Below, piece by piece: positions 1 to 5,475 of a DNA stretch of 7,100 nt (position 1 is the first letter of the stretch; every line of letters starts with the position of its first letter). The stretch covers positions 1 to 7,100 of the forward strand of contig JAKVBR010000087.1 in the NCBI GenBank assembly GCA_022447165.1, in the 5' to 3' direction. The stretch is from Phycisphaerales bacterium. Its GTDB lineage: Bacteria > Planctomycetota > Phycisphaerae > Phycisphaerales > SM1A02. The position numbers and the translations under genes are program-made. The notes under the pieces were generated by a model, which was not told the DNA's origin, ran no database searches, and saw only the letters and a program-made list of their open reading frames with translations.

Positions 1-475
1 TAGCGCACTCAGCAAATGTTTCATATGTGCCTTGCAAAATGCCTTGTGTGCCAATGTAAATCCACGAACCGGCAGTCATTTGACCATACATCATGAGATC
101 ACGCGCTTCGAGGTCATCAAAGTTTTCTTGAGTTGCCCAGTGGGGGACTAGATTGCTGTTCGCGATAATGACTCGAGGTGAATCTTCTGTTGTTGTTGCG
201 ATGCCAACTGGCTTGCCAGATTGAACAAGCAGTGTTTCATCGACTTCAAGATCTTGAAGTGATTTGATGATTGCATCGTATGACTCCCAGTTCCTTGCTG
301 CTTTTCCTCTTCCGCCATAGACGACGAGATCGTCTGGGCGTTCTGCAACTTCTGGGTCGAGATTATTCATCAGCATCCGCATCGCTGCCTCTGCTTGCCA
401 CGATTTGCATGACATTTCACTGCCTCTTGGGGCTGAAATCACTCTTTTTGGGGTTGTAGCGGTATCTGTGCTCAT
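1..475 (-). CDS. hutU: Urocanate hydratase (urocanase), N-terminal part, cut by window edge
   Basis: Second enzyme of histidine degradation: NAD+-dependent cytosolic hydration of urocanate to 4-imidazolone-5-propionate. I translated 158 residues from the ATG at 475 to the window edge; the family is about 550 residues, so roughly the first quarter is present. Family blocks are clear: SAPRG (14-18), MLMNNLDPEVAE (34-45), VVYGGRGKAARNW (51-63), QSGKPVG (85-91), IANSNLVPHWA (104-114) and YGQMTAGSWIYIG (130-142). The usual VGVFKTH stretch reads VGIATTT here, a local divergence. An in-frame ATG at 511 would add 12 residues, but the 475 start places SAPRG at the family's normal distance from the N-terminus. 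No convincing SD site precedes either. It lies 95 bp downstream of hutH on the same strand, which supports the histidine pathway. Identity is near certain; only the exact start is open. Confidence 0.95.
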   Translation of the reverse strand, partial: MSTDTATTPKRVISAPRGSEMSCKSWQAEAAMRMLMNNLDPEVAERPDDLVVYGGRGKAARNWESYDAIIKSLQDLEVDETLLVQSGKPVGIATTTEDSPRVIIANSNLVPHWATQENFDDLEARDLMMYGQMTAGSWIYIGTQGILQGTYETFAECA

Positions 476-482
476 TTGTAAG

Positions 483-488
483 ATTGTA
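483..488 (-). promoter_or_regulatory. -10-like hexamer before hutU
   Basis: On the minus strand TACAAT (5 of 6 matches to TATAAT) ends 7 nt before the hutU ATG at 475. No SD-like purine run lies in the normal window. This spacing would start the transcript at or next to the ATG, giving a leaderless message and a hutU promoter separate from hutH. No good -35 box is visible, so this could be chance. Confidence 0.3.
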
Positions 489-570
489 TCTTCAAATGCA
501 ATGGCGGGCATGGGCTACATTCATTGCGAAGAAGAGAATGACAGAATGTCCAGAACAGTTCGATGGTTGG

Positions 571-2073
571 TTAAATGATCGAGACTATCGATGCAATGTC
601 TGGTGAAGGTGATCGGTCTGTCTTCCTCATAGGTACGACATTCCGAATGCGAATTCGCATCTGTTCAACACCTGCTCCTGACTGAAGCGGTGCATAGAAA
701 TCAAGCGCGTCTGAACTCACGAGCAGTTCGATGGCGATGACTTGCTTACAAAGTTCAACAGATTGTCTCAGCATGAATCCTGCTGTTGCGCCCATGGAGT
801 TGTAATCTTCAATACCAGCGGAAGTTGATATGTTCGATACGCTTGCGGGCATTGATAGTGTTCTCAACTCGGCGCAACATGCTGCTGCAGTGTACTGCGC
901 AATCATCAAACCGCTTTCAACACCAGCATTCTTTGCAAGGAACGGTGGCAGTTCGTTATGGATATCCCTTCCCGATAACAACCATTCAATTCGTCGTTCA
1001 GCAATGCCAGCGATATGGCAAAGGGAGATGCGAAGTTCATCCATTGCGATTGCAAGGGGCATGCCATGGAAATTGCCACCAGAGATAATGTCATCTTCTT
1101 CGGTGAATACGAGGGGGTTGTCCGTCACTGCGCCAAGTTCAGCATGAACGACGCCTGTCACGCGAGCAATGGCTTCCATTGATGCGCCAAGGACTTGCGG
1201 GGAACATCGAAAACTATAGGGGTCTTGGACTCTTGGGTCATCTTCTGCGTGCGATGCGAGAATTTCTGAACCTTCAAGTAAACTGCGAATCGCTTCTGCA
1301 ACAGTTCGTTGACCGCTCTGACCTCTTGTAGCATGGATTCGGTCATCTAGAAATGTATCTGTTGCTTTTGCGGCATCGATTGACATCGCTGTTGCGATGA
1401 CAGCGTGTTCGCAAATTGATGCAATGTCACTTAACGCAAGTGCTGCGGTAGCACACATGAGATGCGTTCCGTTAATGAGGGCAAGACCTTCCTTTTCTTG
1501 AGGGACGATCTTTGCAATGTCACACTGATCGAGTGCTTCTTGACCACTCATCCTCTTGCCATCTACGAATGCTTCGCCTTCTCCGCAAAGGACAAGAGCA
1601 AGGTGTGCAAGTGGAGAAAGGTCGCCAGATGCGCCAACTGAACCCCGAGAGGGAATGACTGGAACAACGTTGTTGTTGAGCATTGACACAAGTGTTGTGA
1701 CAACGACTTCTCTGACGCCGCTTTTGCCTCTGCATAAACTAGCTGCAAGCAATGCCATCATGCCTCTTACAAGTTCTTCTTCAAGTGGGTTGCCAACAGA
1801 GGCGGCATGAGATCGAAGCAGGTTGAGTTGAAGCACGGTGCATTCTTCTTTTGAAATTGTCTTTGTCGAAAGTGCGCCAAAGCCAGTATTGATGCCATAG
1901 GTAGGAACACCAGATTCGAATCTAGATTCGACTGTTGTTCTTGCTTTTGCAATTGCTTGCATCGCATCGTCACCAATTGTGACAGGGAGATGTTCGCGGG
2001 CAATTGCTACGACTTGAGGTCCACTCAACGCGTCACCATTGAATTGAAACACTTTTGATTCATCTTCGGTCAT
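571..2073 (-). CDS. hutH: Histidine ammonia-lyase (histidase)
   Basis: Cytosolic lyase that removes ammonia from L-histidine to give urocanate, the first step of histidine breakdown. The 500 residues match the family length. The MIO cofactor would form from Ala148-Ser149-Gly150 inside GSVGASGDLSPLAH. Other active-site residues sit where expected from the Pseudomonas putida enzyme: Tyr59 (YGINTGFG), Ser88-His89 (the SH pair typical of histidine rather than tyrosine or phenylalanine lyases), Asn201 (LINGT), Gln283, Tyr286 and Arg289 (QDPYSFRCSPQ), Phe335 (SGGNFHG) and Glu422. Two family motifs are altered: NGTQ is NGTH, and the usual QEDHVSMG is IEDYNSMG with the Glu kept. The start at 2073 gives a normal N-terminus; no SD is evident. 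hutU follows 95 bp downstream. Identity is firm; substrate range could be slightly altered by the motif changes. Confidence 0.95.
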   Translation of the reverse strand: MTEDESKVFQFNGDALSGPQVVAIAREHLPVTIGDDAMQAIAKARTTVESRFESGVPTYGINTGFGALSTKTISKEECTVLQLNLLRSHAASVGNPLEEELVRGMMALLAASLCRGKSGVREVVVTTLVSMLNNNVVPVIPSRGSVGASGDLSPLAHLALVLCGEGEAFVDGKRMSGQEALDQCDIAKIVPQEKEGLALINGTHLMCATAALALSDIASICEHAVIATAMSIDAAKATDTFLDDRIHATRGQSGQRTVAEAIRSLLEGSEILASHAEDDPRVQDPYSFRCSPQVLGASMEAIARVTGVVHAELGAVTDNPLVFTEEDDIISGGNFHGMPLAIAMDELRISLCHIAGIAERRIEWLLSGRDIHNELPPFLAKNAGVESGLMIAQYTAAACCAELRTLSMPASVSNISTSAGIEDYNSMGATAGFMLRQSVELCKQVIAIELLVSSDALDFYAPLQSGAGVEQMRIRIRNVVPMRKTDRSPSPDIASIVSII

Positions 2074-2074
2074 T

Positions 2075-2098
2075 CGAGCATTTTACCAAGCATGCTCG
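2075..2098. repeat. Inverted repeat at the hutH / membrane-protein divergent junction
   Basis: CGAGCA (2075-2080) and its exact complement TGCTCG (2093-2098) flank a 12-nt spacer. The right arm overlaps an 8-bp perfect palindrome AGCATGCT (2089-2096), and GTAC-CAT-GTAC follows at 2100-2110. The set covers the 18-bp gap and the first codons of the rightward gene as called. It is placed where an operator for both divergent genes would act. No known Hut regulator site was recognised. Confidence 0.35.
2080..2085 (-). promoter_or_regulatory. -10-like hexamer before hutH
   Basis: On the minus strand TAAAAT (5 of 6 to TATAAT) ends 6 nt before the hutH ATG at 2073, with no SD site between or upstream. 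As for hutU and murQ, this spacing suggests a leaderless transcript. Any -35 element would lie within the opposite-strand membrane gene; none with a good match was seen. Confidence 0.3.
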
Positions 2099-2916
2099 TG
2101 TACCATGTACCTATGCAAGGTGCGATTCGAGTTGGTTCAACAGTCATAGGGCTTCTGATCATTGGATTTGTGGCCGCTTTCGCCTCAGACAGCTTTTTAT
2201 CCGCGAGGGGAGCTGCTGGCCCAACAGTGATGCAATCGGTTGCTCCATTTCAATCAGTCCTAGAATTTGTGTGCTTAAGTTTGGCGAGTGCTATTCTTGG
2301 AGCAATTGTCGCGAAAATTGCTACGACGAACGCAGGAATGGCGGTGTTTGGCTTTGGATACTTTGTGCTAGCCATGAATCTTTCTGGTTTTGAAGAATTC
2401 GTTTATCTACAAGGCAATACGTGGCTACTTGTTTGCGAACTGCTTTTTGTGGCGATGCTCATCCTGCTCGGCTCGCTTCTGATTTTTGCTGTTGGCGGTC
2501 CTTTTGAAAGTGTTGCTGAACCAAAAGAAGGCGAGTCGGCTTCAATTTTGCAAGTACTTGCAATCGGTCTTGGCGTTTTGCCAATCATTTACCTCATTGC
2601 ACAAGTTCCTGACAAAGGGCAAGTGCTCGGTGCATGTGTTGTTGGAGGTATTTTCGTTGGTTTTCTTACGCGGAAGTATTTATCATCCATGCAGCCCATA
2701 TGGATGTTTGCAGTGCCGGTTGCTTGCGGTGCAATTGGTTATGTTGTTGGTAACCAATTGACAGGCTTTTCAGAAGACCTTCTTGTTAGAAGAAGCGTCT
2801 CACATCTGCTTTTTCCAATGCCAATTGAATATGCAGGCGGGGTTGTTCTTGGTGTTTCGATTGGCTTAAACTGGCTCGCGTTTTTATCAGTTCCTGAAGA
2901 AAAGCAAAGCGGTTAA
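2092..2916 (+). CDS. Multi-pass membrane protein of unknown function (about 8 helices)
   Basis: I do not recognise a family. The 274 residues are dominated by hydrophobic spans at about 14-32, 54-76, 80-99, 111-135, 150-170, 176-193, 203-220 and 246-266, so it should be an integral inner-membrane protein with about eight helices and short loops. The longest polar loops are 33-53 and 136-149 (FESVAEPKEGESAS). Glycine-rich helices (VLGACVVGGIFVG, GGVVLGVSIG) suggest tight packing, but no transporter signature, metal-binding cluster or enzyme motif is visible. An internal ATG at 2113 (MQGAIRVGS) is a credible alternative start that widens the gap to hutH from 18 to 39 bp; neither has a clear SD. 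It is divergent from hutH and convergent with the kinase gene, so it is probably transcribed alone. A histidine or urocanate uptake role is possible only by proximity. Confidence 0.8.
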   Translation: MLVYHVPMQGAIRVGSTVIGLLIIGFVAAFASDSFLSARGAAGPTVMQSVAPFQSVLEFVCLSLASAILGAIVAKIATTNAGMAVFGFGYFVLAMNLSGFEEFVYLQGNTWLLVCELLFVAMLILLGSLLIFAVGGPFESVAEPKEGESASILQVLAIGLGVLPIIYLIAQVPDKGQVLGACVVGGIFVGFLTRKYLSSMQPIWMFAVPVACGAIGYVVGNQLTGFSEDLLVRRSVSHLLFPMPIEYAGGVVLGVSIGLNWLAFLSVPEEKQSG

Positions 2917-2961
2917 GGGCAATCGCTATGATGTTGGTGATGGTGAAGTTTTCCGTTACTA

Positions 2962-2978
2962 ACTCAAACTGTTTGAGT
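2962..2978. repeat. 17-bp palindrome at the convergent gene ends
   Basis: ACTCAAAC (2962-2969) and GTTTGAGT (2971-2978) are perfect complements around a single T. It overlaps the TGA stop of the kinase gene (2964-2966) and lies 45 bp beyond the stop of the membrane gene. As RNA it would form a short stem of about 7 bp, AT-rich and without a T-run on either side, so it is a poor intrinsic terminator. A protein-binding site or a weak transcript-end structure is possible. Confidence 0.4.
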
Positions 2979-3872
2979 AAATGATGCCATGCGTTCTTGC
3001 ATCTGGTTTTTTGTTGTGCTTGCGAGGCCATCTAAGCCAAACGACTGAAGTGTAAAGCTCGCAGTAATCGTTCCCCATTTCATCGCTTCCTTCATGGCAT
3101 CAAATGTAACTTCATCACATGAAGCGAGGTGGCCAAGGAAACCGCCAGCAAAACTATCACCAGCGCCAGTTGGGTCAATGACTTGTTCTGGACTTAGAGC
3201 TACAGCAGGGATTTGATACACACCATCTGGGTGAACGAGGATCGACCCATGTTCACCAAGTTTCACAATGACAAAAGATGGGCCTCTCGCAATGAGTTCT
3301 TTTGCGGCCTCAATTGGATCGCTGATTTCAGTGAGTTGCTCCGCCTCAGAGTCATTAATCACTAATCCGTCGATGTGTTTAAACAACTCATGGAGTTCGT
3401 CATTTGCGATATTGATCCACAAGTCCATCGTGTCTGCAACAGCGAGTTGACGGGAAGGGAAGTTACTGAGTAAATCGAGTTGAATGCTCGGATGGGAGTT
3501 TGCAAGAAATATGACTCGGCTATCACCATATGATTCAGGAATTGTCGGGGGTGCTTCTTCAAGAACGCCAAGTTCAGTAAAGAGCGTTTCCCTCTGATTC
3601 ATATTGTCAAAGTATTTTCCGCCCCAGGCAAATGTTTTTGAATCGCTTCGTTCTTCTAGCCCATCTAAACACAAGCCTTGAATGGATTCAAGAATCGATT
3701 TATGTTCGGCTGGCCAATCACCACCAACTGCACCAACGATGCGGATGGGATTGTGATGAAACGCGGCAGCAGCGGCGAAGTACGCACATGAACCGCCGGA
3801 TACGCCTTCTGCAGATGCAGTTGGTGTTTCAACGGTGTCAATTCCAATTGTTCCTGTTACAAGTAGTGGCAT
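2964..3872 (-). CDS. PfkB-family (ribokinase-like) sugar kinase
   Basis: A cytosolic ATP-dependent kinase that phosphorylates a sugar, nucleoside or related alcohol; the substrate cannot be read from the sequence. The 302 residues match the family length. The C-terminal PfkB signature DPTGAGDSFAGG (233-244) carries the GAGD anion hole with catalytic base Asp239. Other family points are Asp12 near the N-terminus, the Gly-Gly pair in VSGGS (25-28), NDSE (173-176, the NxxE metal/phosphate motif) and VIVKLGEHG (201-209) ahead of the nucleotide site. A stretch with NQRET (92-96) resembles a sugar-kinase subgroup I have seen in other bacteria without an assigned substrate. The start at 3872 follows murQ by 9 bp, with GAGG 4 nt before the ATG, so the two are almost certainly cotranscribed. 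This makes an amino-sugar or cell-wall-recycling substrate plausible but unproven. Confidence 0.9.
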   Translation of the reverse strand: MPLLVTGTIGIDTVETPTASAEGVSGGSCAYFAAAAAFHHNPIRIVGAVGGDWPAEHKSILESIQGLCLDGLEERSDSKTFAWGGKYFDNMNQRETLFTELGVLEEAPPTIPESYGDSRVIFLANSHPSIQLDLLSNFPSRQLAVADTMDLWINIANDELHELFKHIDGLVINDSEAEQLTEISDPIEAAKELIARGPSFVIVKLGEHGSILVHPDGVYQIPAVALSPEQVIDPTGAGDSFAGGFLGHLASCDEVTFDAMKEAMKWGTITASFTLQSFGLDGLASTTKNQMQERMASFTQTV

Positions 3873-3876
3873 GGGG

Positions 3877-3880
3877 CCTC
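3877..3880 (-). promoter_or_regulatory. Ribosome binding site of the PfkB kinase gene
   Basis: On the minus strand GAGG lies between the murQ TAA stop and the kinase ATG, 4 nt from the ATG, a tight but usable spacing. It supports translational coupling to murQ. A TATAAT sequence (3881-3886, minus) overlaps the murQ stop just upstream and could be a secondary promoter or chance. Confidence 0.5.
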
Positions 3881-3881
3881 A

Positions 3882-4757
3882 TTATAATAGTTGCCTAAGA
3901 TGTCCGCCTGCTTCATCGATCAAGTTAAGCGCTTCCTCTCTTGTTACAGATTTGTGATGCATCACAATTGCTGTTTTGACTTCTTTGTTACTAACAATCA
4001 ACAGTTCTCTTGCATCTTCTCGAGAAATTTTGCAAAGCGCTTCAATAATACGAATGCCGCGATCCATCAATTTGTCGTTCGTCGCTTTGAGGTCAACCAT
4101 GTAGTTGCCATACACTTTTCCAATCTTCGTGAAGTATGTCGTCGTAATGATATTGAGTGTAAGTTTTGTTGCTGTGCCGGCTTTTAACCGAGTGGAACCG
4201 GTGAGTGGCTCAGGCCCAGTATCTAATTGAATGACATGGTCACACGCGCAAGGGACTTCGGCACATGTTAAAAATGCAGTAAATGCGCCTTTATCTTTTG
4301 CAAGTGATAATCCGCCGTGTACCCACGGCGTCGTACCTCCTGCTGCAATGCCTAAGACGACATCCTGCTCAGTAAGTCCGAGTTTGTTCAGTTCCTCATG
4401 CGCGCCTTCGAACGCATCTTCCTTCGCTTCAGAAGATGTTCGAAGCGAAGTGTTGCCGCCAGCGATGATGCCGATAACTTTCTCCGAATCAGCTTGAAAA
4501 GTAGGAGGGCATTCCGCAGCGTCGAGCACGCCTAGTCTTCCTGAAGTTCCACATCCTATGTAAATGAGTCGACCCTTACGATTGGCCACTTCATCAATAA
4601 ACGAAGCGATTGATGTCGAAGCACTCTGCACAGCCCTAACTGCATCAATGTGATCTGTTGCAAGAAGTTCAACGCAATCAAGCGTAGAGAGAGCGTCTAA
4701 CTCTGTTGTACTTGAGTGCCGCTGTTCAGTTGCGATGTGACCTCTGTTGCGTTCCAT
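3882..4757 (-). CDS. murQ: N-acetylmuramic acid 6-phosphate etherase
   Basis: Cytosolic SIS-domain enzyme that cleaves the D-lactyl ether of MurNAc-6-phosphate to give GlcNAc-6-phosphate and lactate in peptidoglycan recycling. The 291 residues are close to the E. coli protein (about 298). Motifs run in order: TEQRHSS (10-16), the SIS phosphate-binding loop IGCGTSGRLGVLDAAECPPT (67-86) with catalytic Glu82 (E. coli Glu83), IIAGG (97-101) and SEAKED (109-114) with Glu113 (E. coli Glu114), TGSTRLKAGTATKL (186-199), GKVYGNYMVDLKATNDKL (213-230) and a C-terminal helical segment. The usual GIAASGRTPYV is GIAAGGTTPWV (136-146). The start at 4757 gives a normal N-terminus, but no SD precedes it; a TATAAT ends 6 nt upstream instead. 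The PfkB kinase follows 9 bp downstream; an HU gene with its terminator lies upstream. Confidence 0.95.
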   Translation of the reverse strand: MERNRGHIATEQRHSSTTELDALSTLDCVELLATDHIDAVRAVQSASTSIASFIDEVANRKGRLIYIGCGTSGRLGVLDAAECPPTFQADSEKVIGIIAGGNTSLRTSSEAKEDAFEGAHEELNKLGLTEQDVVLGIAAGGTTPWVHGGLSLAKDKGAFTAFLTCAEVPCACDHVIQLDTGPEPLTGSTRLKAGTATKLTLNIITTTYFTKIGKVYGNYMVDLKATNDKLMDRGIRIIEALCKISREDARELLIVSNKEVKTAIVMHHKSVTREEALNLIDEAGGHLRQLL

Positions 4758-4763
4758 GTTTTC

Positions 4764-4769
4764 ATTATA
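4764..4769 (-). promoter_or_regulatory. Perfect -10 hexamer directly before murQ
   Basis: On the minus strand TATAAT ends 6 nt before the murQ ATG and shares its first T with the T-tract of the upstream terminator. Transcription from it would begin at about the start codon, consistent with the missing SD. The 17-bp-spaced -35 position falls in the terminator loop and reads TCACTT, a weak match. TTGAGA nearby is only 13 bp away, too close for a standard promoter. Confidence 0.4.
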
Positions 4770-4804
4770 AAAAAAGCACCACTCTCAAGTGAGAGTGGTG
4801 CTTT
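4769..4804 (-). terminator. Rho-independent terminator of the HU gene
   Basis: A perfect 14-bp stem, AAAGCACCACTCTC (4773-4786) with GAGAGTGGTGCTTT (4791-4804), closes over a 4-nt loop. On the minus strand it is followed by an uninterrupted T-tract (4775 down to 4769), the textbook order for a transcript coming from the HU gene, whose stop is just 22 bp upstream. No T-run follows on the plus strand, so it acts in one direction. It insulates murQ, whose ATG is only 11 nt past the T-tract. Confidence 0.92.
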
Positions 4805-4825
4805 GAAATCAATCTTACAAAGAGA

Positions 4826-5176
4826 TTAGACCATGTCTTTGAGTGCTTTGAGTGGAGTGACTTTCACTGCTTTGCGTGCTGGCTTCGCAGGAATGTCTCT
4901 TGTTTCGCCTAGTAGTGGAAGGAAAACATTTTTACGAGCTGGACGTCGTGGAATGACTTTCTTTTTGACTTTCATGAGGCCAGGTACTGTGAATACGCCT
5001 GGTCCACGGTTGCCAAGATCTTTCTTGATCATTTTTGACATGCATTCAAAAACTAATGCTACTTCCTTGCGTGTGAGACCTGTGTCCGCGGAAATATCAC
5101 CGAGGATTTGCGTCTTAGTTCTTGGCTTAACTTCAGTAGTTTTCGCCTTTTTAGTTGTTTTCTTTTTCTTGGCCAT
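4826..5176 (-). CDS. HU/IHF-family DNA-binding protein with lysine-rich N-terminal tail
   Basis: Small basic nucleoid protein that should bind and bend DNA as a dimer. The 116 residues exceed the usual 90. Residues 3-18 form a Lys/Thr-rich tail. The HU fold then starts at about 20 with TKTQILGDISADTGLTRKEV and the dimer helix LVFECMSKMIKKDL (41-54). RGPGVFTVPGLMKVKKKV (57-74) matches the first strands. The beta-arm differs from classic HU: instead of a GRNPxTGE tip it reads RRPARKNVFLPLLGETRDIP (77-96), followed by AKPARKAVKV (97-106) and the conserved C-terminal LKALKDMV. This style is what I associate with planctomycete HU-like proteins. An AAAGGA SD site precedes the ATG by 10 nt. The gene is monocistronic, with a strong terminator 22 bp after the stop and a long upstream region. 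Its specific name (HupB-like or other) cannot be settled here. Confidence 0.9.
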   Translation of the reverse strand: MAKKKKTTKKAKTTEVKPRTKTQILGDISADTGLTRKEVALVFECMSKMIKKDLGNRGPGVFTVPGLMKVKKKVIPRRPARKNVFLPLLGETRDIPAKPARKAVKVTPLKALKDMV

Positions 5177-5260
5177 GGAATTCGAATCCTTTCATTGGTC
5201 CAACTCTACTTTGCGTTCTCCCCGCCAACACTGGCGACTCAAAAGACACGCACAACTTGG

Positions 5261-5272
5261 GAATGTACATTC
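5261..5272. repeat. 12-bp perfect palindrome upstream of the HU gene
   Basis: GAATGTACATTC reads identically on both strands. It lies about 85 bp before the HU start and overlaps a candidate -10 box, so it is placed as an operator might be. An 8-bp direct repeat, CATTCACT, starts inside it and recurs 25 bp further right (5293-5300). Confidence 0.4.
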
Positions 5273-5290
5273 ACTAGCATCCTATAACAA
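5262..5290 (-). promoter_or_regulatory. Candidate promoter of the HU gene
   Basis: On the minus strand TTGTTA (5290-5285, 4 of 6 to TTGACA) and TACATT (5267-5262, 4 of 6 to TATAAT) are 17 bp apart. It would start a leader of about 80 nt. The -10 overlaps the 12-bp palindrome. The matches are weak and other sites are possible. Confidence 0.25.
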
Positions 5291-5394
5291 GGCATTCACT
5301 CAGGAAAATACAGGGTTTTTTTGAAAAACTGAATTTTTATAGTCCGATTAAACAGCAATAATTCATGTTCAAAATATTGAATCTTTTCGTAATC

Positions 5395-5423
5395 TCCACA
5401 GGTGATTAGCCGATTGGTATCAT
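5395..5423 (+). promoter_or_regulatory. Candidate promoter of the nucleotide-sugar operon
   Basis: TCCACA (5395-5400, 4 of 6 to TTGACA) and TATCAT (5418-5423, 5 of 6 to TATAAT) are 17 bp apart. The transcript would begin near 5430, giving a leader of about 45 nt before the dehydrogenase ATG. This is the best spaced pair seen, but the support is modest. Confidence 0.3.
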
Positions 5424-5475
5424 TCTAGTTTCTCCACTTTTACACCCCATCGAAGAAGAGTACGGAATCAACTTA

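Larger units (their letters stand above)
5177..5475. other. Divergent intergenic region between HU and the nucleotide-sugar dehydrogenase
   Basis: 299 bp with no convincing gene. It contains the HU SD site (TCCTTT on plus, 5187-5192), a small hairpin CGCCA-ACAC-TGGCG (5223-5236), a perfect 12-bp palindrome GAATGTACATTC (5261-5272), a direct repeat CATTCACT at 5268-5275 and 5293-5300, an AT-rich stretch around 5311-5400 and an inverted repeat TTCAA-AATA-TTGAA (5368-5381). Promoters for both flanking genes must lie here; weak candidates are listed separately. Confidence 0.7.

Noticed and set aside
476..570. Possible small gene or attenuator between hutH and hutU
   Set aside because: 95 bp with no start plus SD, no stable hairpin with T-run and no conserved RNA element that I can see.
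2055..2393. Plus-strand open frame of 112 codons overlapping the hutH start and the membrane gene
   Set aside because: Out of frame with the membrane protein, which has a far stronger helix pattern; no recognisable protein.
2962..2978. Palindrome as a bidirectional terminator for the converging genes
   Set aside because: The stem is short and AT-rich, overlaps the kinase stop codon, and has no T-run on either strand; kept only as a repeat.
3881..3886. TATAAT before the kinase gene as a third leaderless-type promoter
   Set aside because: It overlaps the murQ stop, lies 8 nt from the ATG, and a GAGG SD site is present, so cotranscription with murQ is the simpler reading.
4833..5324. Plus-strand open frame of 163 codons opposite the HU gene
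   Set aside because: It is the antisense of a clear HU gene, its translation has no family features, and the lysine codons of HU on the other strand explain its Phe-rich content.
5312..5332. Imperfect inverted repeat around the T-run CAGGGTTTTTTTGAAAAACTG
   Set aside because: Pairing is mostly A/T with a bulge and no GC stem, and no gene ends nearby, so a terminator is not supported.
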